Shown here: positions 1 through 5,962 of the stretch, piece by piece
Layout of the letters: each line of letters opens with the position of its first letter
Numbering within the stretch: the first letter of the stretch is position 1
The notes under the pieces: generated by a model
What the model was told of the DNA's origin: nothing
The model's input: only the letters and a program-made list of their open reading frames with translations
The model's database searches: none
NCBI GenBank assembly: GCA_003818675.1
Contig: RPPD01000075.1
Location: forward strand, 1 to 8,327
Direction: 5' to 3'
DNA from: Spirochaetaceae bacterium
GTDB taxonomy: Bacteria; Spirochaetota; Spirochaetia; SZUA-6; RPPD01
DNA: 8,327 nucleotides
Position numbers and translations under genes: made by a program

Positions 1-273
1 GTTTTTACCCTCGATTCCTAAGTGGTAGTCAAAGTAGGGCCAGACTGTGTTTCTGAGTTGATACTCCACGAGCTGGGCTGGATCAAGGTTATACTGCTGT
101 GCGAGCTGGGCAATTACATATCCATTGATAAAAACTTTGCCGTTTAAATAATGTTTATGTGCGGTTTCTGTCTGGTAATGTGCCAGTGACACAGTCGCGA
201 CATCATTGGGATGAGCCCATGCAGCAGGGCTTCCTGCAATTATCATACAGAGCAGAATAAATATTTGTCGCAT
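1..273 (-). CDS. Secreted protein of unknown function, N-terminal 91 residues (runs off left edge)
   Basis: I do not recognise this gene. Reading the minus strand from an ATG at 273-271, 91 codons are open to the window edge. The N-terminus (MRQIFILLC..., then SPAAWA before HPNDV) is a typical Sec signal peptide: a short basic start, a hydrophobic core over about residues 4-14, and an A-W-A cleavage site after residue 20. The visible mature part is rich in His, Tyr and Gln. It contains a helix-turn-helix-like stretch (IAQLAQQYNLDPAQLVEY, about residues 62-79), spaced rather like a LysM motif but without enough match to call one. A ribosome-binding site AAGG lies at 283-280, six bases before the ATG. 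A near-consensus promoter lies upstream at 376-348. The protein is probably periplasmic or exported. It is transcribed divergently from the IMPase gene, so no functional link is implied. The gene is sure; the function is unknown. Confidence 0.8.
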   Translation of the reverse strand, partial: MRQIFILLCMIIAGSPAAWAHPNDVATVSLAHYQTETAHKHYLNGKVFINGYVIAQLAQQYNLDPAQLVEYQLRNTVWPYFDYHLGIEGKN

Positions 274-347
274 GAAACACCTTTTCCACACGGCACGGAA
301 TTTTTTATGGTTCCGCCCGCATTGTCGCAGAGTGTGAATGTGAGTAG

Positions 348-376
348 ATTATACAGGAAAGAATACCAGCTATCAA
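348..376 (-). promoter_or_regulatory. Strong sigma-70-type promoter for the leftward secreted-protein gene
   Basis: On the minus strand a TTGATA -35 box (376-371, five of six consensus bases) is followed by a 17-base spacer and a perfect TATAAT -10 box (353-348). Transcription should begin near 341, giving a leader of about 68 bases before the ATG at 273. This is the best promoter match in the window. It overlaps the region immediately upstream of the IMPase ribosome-binding site, so leftward and rightward expression could interfere with each other. Confidence 0.75.
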
Positions 377-380
377 GGTT

Positions 381-410
381 GGAGGAAGGTACACGGTTTG
401 ACCTGTAATG
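381..410 (+). promoter_or_regulatory. IMPase ribosome-binding site with hairpin between Shine-Dalgarno and ATG
   Basis: GGAGGAAGG at 381-389 is a strong Shine-Dalgarno match but ends 18 bases before the ATG at 408. An in-frame TGA at 399-401 rules out any start between them. The intervening bases 390-407 can fold back: 390-393 (TACA) pair with 404-407 (TGTA), C394 bulges, 395-397 (GGT) pair with 401-403 (ACC), and TTG forms the loop. Folding would leave GGAGG about four bases from the ATG, a normal distance. The pairing is seen in the sequence; its effect on translation is inferred. Confidence 0.5.
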
Positions 411-1208
411 ACTGAAAAAAACACACCTGTTTCATTCATGGAAATCGCCAAAAAGGCCGCGCAAAAAGGACGGGAAGTACTTGAAAAGTATTACAAGACC
501 CCGCTTTCCATCAGGACCAAGAATACACAACATTACAACCTGGTCACGCAGGCGGATGTGGAGTGTGAAAAGGCCATCACAGAGGTAATTCTGGCGCAAT
601 GCCCGGGTCACAACATCCTGGCCGAGGAACACGAATACGGAAAAACCGGATCTGAGTATACCTGGATAATTGACCCGCTTGACGGGACTACCAATTTCGC
701 ACATGGACTGCCCGTCTGGTCCATATCAATTGCTCTTGCATTACGCGGAGAACTCATCACCGGCCTTGTCTGGGACATCACGCGTGACGAGCAGTTTACA
801 GCAATAAAGGACAATGGCGCTTTCTGCAATGAAGAAGCAATCAGGGTTTCGAAAGCCGGGCGGCTCACGGAGAGCCTGTTTTCCATAGGCTTCTATTACG
901 ACAGGGGTGAAGCCATGAAACGCTCTCTTAAAAAAATCGAGGAACTCCTGGTCATGGGAATCACGGATATCAGGCGCTTCGGTTCTGCGGCTCTTGACCT
1001 TTGCTGGGTGGCCTGTGGCCGCATTGACGGTTATTTTGAGTACATGCTCAATCCCTGGGATTTTGCCGCGGGTAAACTGATTCTTTCAGAGGCAGGAGGC
1101 CAGGCTACAACATATGAAGGCGGTGAAACTGGAATCAAGCCATCTTCAATGGCCGCCACAAACGGTCTCATCCATAACGAGCTTGTCGCCTTCCTGAAAA
1201 AGCCATGA
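408..1208 (+). CDS. Inositol monophosphatase family protein (SuhB-like)
   Basis: The product is a 266-residue Mg2+-dependent phosphatase of the inositol monophosphatase/SuhB superfamily and, having no signal peptide, cytoplasmic. Metal-binding motifs appear in the normal order: A-E-E at residues 72-74 (first metal Glu); W-I-I-D-P-L-D-G-T-T-N-F at 86-97, with D89 and D92 as metal ligands and T95 near the nucleophilic water; and W-D-F-A-A-G at 217-222 (D218), followed by the conserved SEAGG at 227-231. The length is typical of the family. Members hydrolyse inositol-1-phosphate, but related ones act on fructose-1,6-bisphosphate, NADP, histidinol phosphate or 3'-phosphoadenosine phosphate, so the substrate cannot be fixed from sequence. 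A histidinol-phosphatase role is worth noting because hisH and hisF lie 4 kb downstream, though the link is weak. The start ATG overlaps the end of an upstream non-coding frame and depends on the unusual distant ribosome-binding site described separately. ileS follows after 72 bases. Confidence 0.93.
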   Translation: MTEKNTPVSFMEIAKKAAQKGREVLEKYYKTPLSIRTKNTQHYNLVTQADVECEKAITEVILAQCPGHNILAEEHEYGKTGSEYTWIIDPLDGTTNFAHGLPVWSISIALALRGELITGLVWDITRDEQFTAIKDNGAFCNEEAIRVSKAGRLTESLFSIGFYYDRGEAMKRSLKKIEELLVMGITDIRRFGSAALDLCWVACGRIDGYFEYMLNPWDFAAGKLILSEAGGQATTYEGGETGIKPSSMAATNGLIHNELVAFLKKP

Positions 1209-1211
1209 CTC

Positions 1212-1241
1212 TTGACTTCTTTGTGCAGTTCTTTCAATAAT
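1212..1241 (+). promoter_or_regulatory. Candidate sigma-70 promoter for ileS
   Basis: TTGACT (1212-1217, five of six) is followed by an 18-base spacer and AATAAT (1236-1241, five of six). It lies in the 72-base gap between the IMPase stop and the ileS start, giving a predicted leader of about 30 bases. A perfect TTGACA also occurs at 1249-1254, but no acceptable -10 box follows at 16-18 bases, so the first pair is the better candidate. The ileS operon may therefore have its own promoter in addition to read-through from the IMPase gene. Confidence 0.4.
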
Positions 1242-1267
1242 AGGCTTTTTGACACGAAAGTTCTTGT

Positions 1268-1283
1268 AAGGAGATTTAGTTTG
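1268..1283 (+). promoter_or_regulatory. Ribosome-binding site that fixes the ileS start at TTG 1281
   Basis: AAGGAG at 1268-1273 sits seven bases before TTG at 1281-1283. The residues that follow (YKPVDPKIDFPKMEEGVLAFW) are where IleRS homology normally begins. The 23 in-frame codons upstream, back to a TTG at 1212, have no ribosome-binding site and no family-like sequence. Confidence 0.85.
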
Positions 1284-4200
1284 TACAAGCCTGTTGATCC
1301 CAAAATAGATTTTCCAAAAATGGAGGAAGGTGTCCTCGCGTTCTGGACCAAACACGATACGTTCAAGAAATCAATAAGTCAGCGTGAGGATGCTCCGGAA
1401 TATGTTTTCTACGACGGACCTCCCTTTGCCACGGGCCTTCCCCACTTTGGCCATTTCGTGCCCGGCACCATCAAGGACGTGATTCCGCGCTACAAGACCA
1501 TGAAGGGCATGAAGGTGGAGCGCCGCTTTGGCTGGGATTGCCATGGGCTGCCGGTGGAATACGAGATGGAGAAGGAACTCGGCATCTCGGGAAAAAGGGA
1601 AATCGAGGAATATGGCATTGCAAAATTCAACGAGGCCTGCCGTTCAATTGTACTGCGCTACACAAAGGAATGGCGCACCATCATGACCCGCGCGGGCCGC
1701 TGGGTTGATTTTGACCATGACTACAAGACAATGGATTTGGGATACATGGAATCAATATGGTGGGTGATCTCACAGCTCTGGAAGAAAAAGCTTGTCTATG
1801 AGGGATACAAGATTCTTCCATATTGCCCGCGCTGTTCAACAGCGCTCTCAAATTTTGAACTTAACCTGGGCGGCTACAAGGACATCCATGACCCTGCCAT
1901 TACTGTCCGTTTCAAGGTAAAAGGACAGGAGAACACATTCATACTTGCCTGGACAACAACTCCATGGACTCTGCCCTCAAATCTGGCTTTGGCCTTTGGA
2001 GCGGATGTCACCTATGTCGAGGTCAAGGACGGAAATGACCTCTACATCCTGGCAGAGGACAGGCTTGAAGCTTATTACAAGAAGGAGTCTGATTACTCTT
2101 TGGTAAAGAAGTTCAAGGGTAAAGAGTTTGCAGGTGTATCCTACGAACCTCTCTTCCCGTACTTTGCGGATCTGGCGGCAAAAGGGGCATTCAAGACAAC
2201 CCTTGGTGACTTTGTCACTACCGAGGACGGAACAGGAATTGTTCACATTGCGCCCGGATTCGGCGAGGATGACTACAATGTGATGAAGGACTCTGGGCTC
2301 CCGACTGTCTGCCCCGTGGACGCGGAATGCGCGTTCACACCCGAAGTCAGTGCTTACAAGGGAATGTTTGTAAAATCCGCAGATAAAAAAATCATAGATG
2401 ACCTTAAGGCTTCTGGCAAGCTCGTCAAGCGGGATACTTACCTGCACTCATATCCGCATTGCTGGCGGTGCAAATCCCCGCTGGTCTACCGCGCAATTTC
2501 ATCATGGTTCGTGGACGTGGAAAAGCTGAAACCCAAAATGCTGGCGGCCAACGAAGAGATCTACTGGATGCCAGAGCATTTGAAGCATGGCCGCTTTGGC
2601 AAGTGGCTGGAAAATGCGCGAGACTGGGCCATCTCCCGCAACCGCTATTGGGGAAATCCCCTTCCGATCTGGAAGTGCGACTCCTGCAAGAGCACAGAAT
2701 GCATAGGCTCGCGCGAAGAGCTTGAGAATAAAACAGGCAAAAAAATCACTGACCTGCACAAGCATTTTATAGACGACCTCACGTGGAGGTGCAATGCAAA
2801 CACCGCCGAAGGAGGTGTTTGCAGCGGTACAATGAAGCGTATTCCTGAGGTCCTGGACTGCTGGTTTGAATCGGGCTCAATGCCCTATGCACAGCTTCAC
2901 TATCCCTTTGAGCACAAGGATTTCTTTGAGGCACACTTCCCCTCGGACTTCATTGCAGAAGCACAGGACCAGACCAGGGGTTGGTTCTACACATTGACCG
3001 TGCTTTCATCAGCGCTGTTTGACAGACCCGCGTTCAAGAACGTGGTGGTAAACGGAATGGTGCTTGCCGCGGACGGCAAGAAGATGTCCAAATCAGAGAG
3101 AAACTATACTGATCCTTCTGTGGTCATGAATACCTACGGCGCGGATGCACTCAGGCTTTTCCTCCTGCATTCAGCGGTACTCAAGGCCGAGGATCTGCGC
3201 TACAGTGATGACGGAGTGAAGGAAGAGCTCAAGAACGTGATCATCCCGCTGTGGAACTCGTATTCATTTTTTATAACATACGCAAACATCGACAAGCTTG
3301 CGCCCTTGTCAGCGCCCGCCAAACCTTCAAATCCGCTTGATCGCTGGATTCTTTCAGAAGTGGAACGGATGGTCGGGTCAGTGACAAGGGAGCTTGACCG
3401 TTATGACTTGCAGAAAGCGGTAGATTTTTTCATCACCTTTATAGATCTTCTGAACAACTGGTATATCAGAAGATCCAGGCGAAGGTTTTGGAGATCGGAG
3501 AATGATTCGGACAAGAAGGAGGCATACGAGACGCTATTCTGTGTGCTCATGAAGGTGGTGCTCGTGGCATCACCGTTCATCCCGTTTGTGACAGAGGAAA
3601 TTTACCAGAATATAAAGCCTGCAGGATCGCCTGACTCAGTACACCTCTGCACTTTTCCCGTTGCAGATGAATCCCGCCGTGACTTGGGGCTTGAAAAGGA
3701 AATGGATACTGTCAGGCGCGCGATCACAATGGGACGCAGCCTTCGCTCCATGTTCTCGCTGAAAAACAGGCAGCCGCTGGGTTCGGTTCACCTTGTCACC
3801 AGGGACAGTGAGGAGCGCGCGATACTTGAAAAAATGCAGGAGTTGGTGGCCGAGGAATTGAATGTAAAGAAAGTAGTCTTCCGTGAAAACGAGGAGGACC
3901 TGGTGACATACTCGATTAAGGCCAATTTCAAGGTACTTGGAAAAGTCCTGGGCAAGGACATGAAGGAAGCAGCTCAGATTATTGAAAAGATGAAACCCGC
4001 AGATATCTCGGCCGTAGCCAATGGAAAAACCGTGCCTGTCACGGTTGCCGGAAAGACAATCAGTCTTGACCAGGAAAGCCTTATAATCCAGAGAACTGAG
4101 AAAGAAAACCTGAAGGTCGCAAACGATGGAAGCCTCACCGTAGCCCTTGATCCAACACTCTCGGAAGAGCTTGTTCAGGAGGGATTGGTCAGGGATCTCG

Positions 4201-4439
4201 TACGGGGAATACAGAACATGCGGAAGAACAGGGGTCTGCAAGTAACGGACCGGATAAGCCTGATATTGCATGGAGATCCGCAGGTGAAAGAAGCGGTTGA
4301 GAACTTTTCTGAGTACCTCTCGCGGGAGACCCTGGCTGTTGCCTGGGAATGGAAGAAAGACCATGGCCAGGAAGCGCTGGAATGCGGGGAAGGGTCCTGT
4401 CTCTGCGGTCTTTCAGTTTCTATCGGGGGGAAGAAATAA
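1281..4439 (+). CDS. ileS: Isoleucyl-tRNA synthetase, eukaryote-like type 2 (IleRS2)
   Basis: This cytoplasmic class I synthetase charges tRNA-Ile with isoleucine and proofreads valine. From TTG 1281 it is 1052 residues, as expected for type 2 enzymes (type 1 is nearer 940). In order: the HIGH motif H-F-G-H at residues 55-58 within DGPPFATGLPHFGH, a eukaryote-like context; the first Cys pair C182/C185; the CP1 editing domain with W-T-T-T-P-W at 224-229 and HIAPGFGEDDY at 322-332; the second pair C394/C397; another likely zinc site, C466/C469 with C504 and C514; KMSKS at 601-605; and the anticodon-binding helical domain from LDRWIL (686) through WYIRRSRRRFW (727-737). The C-terminus ends in a type-2-style GLSVSIGGKK and lacks the C-terminal zinc finger of type 1. 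Type 2 enzymes as a class tolerate mupirocin. No T-box leader fits in the 72-base upstream gap. The gene heads a tight cluster with the lipoprotein gene and hisHF. Confidence 0.98.
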   Translation: MYKPVDPKIDFPKMEEGVLAFWTKHDTFKKSISQREDAPEYVFYDGPPFATGLPHFGHFVPGTIKDVIPRYKTMKGMKVERRFGWDCHGLPVEYEMEKELGISGKREIEEYGIAKFNEACRSIVLRYTKEWRTIMTRAGRWVDFDHDYKTMDLGYMESIWWVISQLWKKKLVYEGYKILPYCPRCSTALSNFELNLGGYKDIHDPAITVRFKVKGQENTFILAWTTTPWTLPSNLALAFGADVTYVEVKDGNDLYILAEDRLEAYYKKESDYSLVKKFKGKEFAGVSYEPLFPYFADLAAKGAFKTTLGDFVTTEDGTGIVHIAPGFGEDDYNVMKDSGLPTVCPVDAECAFTPEVSAYKGMFVKSADKKIIDDLKASGKLVKRDTYLHSYPHCWRCKSPLVYRAISSWFVDVEKLKPKMLAANEEIYWMPEHLKHGRFGKWLENARDWAISRNRYWGNPLPIWKCDSCKSTECIGSREELENKTGKKITDLHKHFIDDLTWRCNANTAEGGVCSGTMKRIPEVLDCWFESGSMPYAQLHYPFEHKDFFEAHFPSDFIAEAQDQTRGWFYTLTVLSSALFDRPAFKNVVVNGMVLAADGKKMSKSERNYTDPSVVMNTYGADALRLFLLHSAVLKAEDLRYSDDGVKEELKNVIIPLWNSYSFFITYANIDKLAPLSAPAKPSNPLDRWILSEVERMVGSVTRELDRYDLQKAVDFFITFIDLLNNWYIRRSRRRFWRSENDSDKKEAYETLFCVLMKVVLVASPFIPFVTEEIYQNIKPAGSPDSVHLCTFPVADESRRDLGLEKEMDTVRRAITMGRSLRSMFSLKNRQPLGSVHLVTRDSEERAILEKMQELVAEELNVKKVVFRENEEDLVTYSIKANFKVLGKVLGKDMKEAAQIIEKMKPADISAVANGKTVPVTVAGKTISLDQESLIIQRTEKENLKVANDGSLTVALDPTLSEELVQEGLVRDLVRGIQNMRKNRGLQVTDRISLILHGDPQVKEAVENFSEYLSRETLAVAWEWKKDHGQEALECGEGSCLCGLSVSIGGKK

Positions 4440-4449
4440 GCAAAACCAC

Positions 4450-5340
4450 ATGAAACACTGGCAGATTATACAATTTTTTTTTATACCTCTCTTGCTCGTT
4501 TTTTCAGGATGTGGAAGTCTGCCTGATGGAATCACTCCGGCAAATCTTGTTTCAATCCTTCCACAAAATGGATCGCTTTACGTGTGCATTGACTCGAGTG
4601 ATTCACGTGATCTCGTGCAGACAATACTGAAAAAAACACCGTATGCCTCTGGCGATACAGAGGCCATCATCAACAGCACAAACAGGATCTACGCAAGCGT
4701 GGGAAGAAACACGGATGGCCGCACAGAGGTCTCTTTTGTACTCGTGGGAGGGTATCCTGTCATGTTCATCAATTCCGCGCTCTCCTGGAACAAGGAGTGG
4801 GAGGAAATCAGGGGCAAGCACAATTACTGGAAGAACCGTGAGAACGGCATTTCCATTGCCATCCCCACAGGCTGGCTCATCCTCCTTTCACAGGGTGACA
4901 TCGTGCCAATGCTCGAGTCATATGCAAATCTTGGAGAAGCGGATCTCTCACGGGAGATAGAGAAGGAGATGCAGACATCCAGCATTCTCATATTGTTTCC
5001 CGTGGGCATAGACCCGGCCACTGCATCACAGTTTGCCCTGAATCTCAAGAAAAATTTTGTGGAAGAAGTCTGGATCAGGGGAGTGCGCAACTCGGGGAAA
5101 TACGATCTTACCAGCGTGATCCAGGTTTCGGAGGAAGTGGAGCCCGAGGCATTCAAGAGGCTCTTCCAGTTTGTGATGCTGGCTGTCATCAGAAAAACAG
5201 ATATGGAAAACGGGATCGAGCGGCTCCGCGACGTGGAGTTTTCCGTCGAGGGCAGGATGGTCAAGATGTCCAGGTTTTCAGTGACCCAGGATGAGCTGGC
5301 TTCGCTTTCAGCATCGCTTTTTGGCGGAGTCGATAAATGA
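4450..5340 (+). CDS. Predicted lipoprotein, possible Tp0453-like outer-membrane lipoprotein
   Basis: The product is 296 residues with a type II signal peptide: a basic start (MKHW), a hydrophobic core of about residues 6-18 and the lipobox F-S-G-C, making C21 the probable lipidated residue. Phe at -3 is unusual for proteobacteria but tolerated in spirochaetes. The mature part looks mixed alpha/beta. It has hydrophobic strands (about 43-48, 94-108, 133-147, 178-185), an amphipathic stretch near 233-248 and no further membrane span. I recognise no catalytic motif. The position directly behind ileS and the size recall Treponema pallidum Tp0453, a lipoprotein of the inner leaflet of the outer membrane; this is from memory and the sequences were not aligned. 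ATG 4450 is chosen because the signal peptide begins there. The same frame is open further upstream inside ileS, but without a ribosome-binding site. The gene starts 10 bases after ileS, and the G-rich run 4425-4433 is a distant, weak ribosome-binding site, so coupling to ileS translation is likely. Its stop overlaps hisH (ATGA). Confidence 0.85.
   Translation: MKHWQIIQFFFIPLLLVFSGCGSLPDGITPANLVSILPQNGSLYVCIDSSDSRDLVQTILKKTPYASGDTEAIINSTNRIYASVGRNTDGRTEVSFVLVGGYPVMFINSALSWNKEWEEIRGKHNYWKNRENGISIAIPTGWLILLSQGDIVPMLESYANLGEADLSREIEKEMQTSSILILFPVGIDPATASQFALNLKKNFVEEVWIRGVRNSGKYDLTSVIQVSEEVEPEAFKRLFQFVMLAVIRKTDMENGIERLRDVEFSVEGRMVKMSRFSVTQDELASLSASLFGGVDK
4474..4482 (+). repeat. T9 homopolymer in the lipoprotein signal-peptide codons
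   Basis: Nine consecutive T bases encode three phenylalanines (residues 9-11) only 24 bases into the lipoprotein gene. Homopolymers of this length near the 5' end of surface-protein genes can gain or lose a base during replication or be misread by RNA polymerase. Either would shift the frame before the lipidated cysteine. Whether this tract varies is not visible in a single sequence. Confidence 0.6.
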
Positions 5341-5945
5341 AGACATGCGTTGTGGACTACAAGGCAGGCAATCTGCGAAGTGTCCAAACCGCCCTTGAAT
5401 TTCTCAAGGCGGATTTTATTGTCACCGCTGATCCGGATGTCGTGGCGGGCGCGGACAAGCTTATTTTTCCAGGCGTGGGAGAAGCCAGGGCGGCGATGTC
5501 GGTACTGGAAGAGACAGGTCTGGGCAAGGCGATACAGGAATTTCACAAAACGGGAAAGCCGCTTCTTGGCATCTGCCTCGGCTCCCAGATAATACTTGAG
5601 AGCTCCGAGGAGAGTGATACCTTATGCCTGGGGCTCATCCCGGGAAAGGCCAGACTGTTCCCCTCGACCCCCGGATTCAAGATCCCGCACATGGGCTGGA
5701 ATCAGGTCAGTCCTGTGCGCGAACACGAGGTGATGAAGGGTGTGCCAACGAATGCCTCCTTTTATTTCGTGCATTCGTATTACCCGGAACCCGGACCGGA
5801 TGCCGTGCTCGCGAAAAGCGAATACATGATCAGTTTTCCGGCTGCACTGGCAAAGGATAACCTGGTGGCATTCCAGTTCCACCCTGAAAAATCCGGGAAA
5901 TACGGCCTCGCACTGCTTGAGAATTTCCTGGCCTGGAAGGCCTGA
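5337..5945 (+). CDS. hisH: Imidazole glycerol phosphate synthase, glutamine amidotransferase subunit
   Basis: HisH hydrolyses glutamine and passes ammonia to HisF for the fifth step of histidine synthesis, which also releases AICAR for purine synthesis. The 202-residue protein is of normal size. It has the class I amidotransferase triad C80 (in GICLGSQ), H182 and E184 (in FHPEKSG). It also has the P-G-V-G oxyanion strand at 45-48 and the HisH-typical H-M-G-W-N (118-122) and FYFVHSYY (142-149) segments. Ser follows the nucleophile elbow where many homologues have Met (GICLGMQ), a variation the fold tolerates. The start ATG overlaps the lipoprotein stop codon (ATGA), and GGAG at 5326-5329 lies seven bases upstream. 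Translation is therefore probably coupled to the lipoprotein. hisF follows after 17 bases. No signal peptide is present, so the protein is cytoplasmic. Confidence 0.96.
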   Translation: MKTCVVDYKAGNLRSVQTALEFLKADFIVTADPDVVAGADKLIFPGVGEARAAMSVLEETGLGKAIQEFHKTGKPLLGICLGSQIILESSEESDTLCLGLIPGKARLFPSTPGFKIPHMGWNQVSPVREHEVMKGVPTNASFYFVHSYYPEPGPDAVLAKSEYMISFPAALAKDNLVAFQFHPEKSGKYGLALLENFLAWKA

Positions 5946-5962
5946 CAACAAGGAACAAAGTC

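Noticed and set aside
322..350. Plus-strand promoter for the IMPase gene (TTGTCG, 17 bases, TAGATT)
   Set aside because: Both boxes match only four of six consensus bases, and the -10 overlaps the much better leftward -10 box on the other strand. Too weak to list as a feature.
211..408. 65-codon plus-strand frame ending in TAATG overlap with the IMPase start
   Set aside because: It lies antisense to the signal-peptide codons of the leftward gene and across its promoter, has no ribosome-binding site and no recognisable sequence. The TAATG overlap is probably accidental, though read-through coupling cannot be wholly excluded.
1209..1280. T-box riboswitch controlling ileS
   Set aside because: Only 72 bases separate the genes, far too short for a T-box leader, and no T-box consensus or terminator is present.
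3636..4364. 242-codon minus-strand frame inside ileS
   Set aside because: It is a shadow of ileS codons, with no ribosome-binding site or known family.
4297..4449. Lipoprotein frame extended 51 codons upstream into ileS, or an ileS-lipoprotein fusion by slippage on the G6 run at 4425-4430
   Set aside because: The upstream codons look nothing like a signal peptide and have no ribosome-binding site. A signal peptide starts cleanly at ATG 4450, and ileS ends with a normal IleRS2 C-terminus. A fusion would bury the lipobox.
4824..5546. 240-codon minus-strand frame spanning the lipoprotein and hisH
   Set aside because: It crosses two well-supported genes on the other strand and its Ser/Arg/Thr-rich composition is typical of an antisense shadow.
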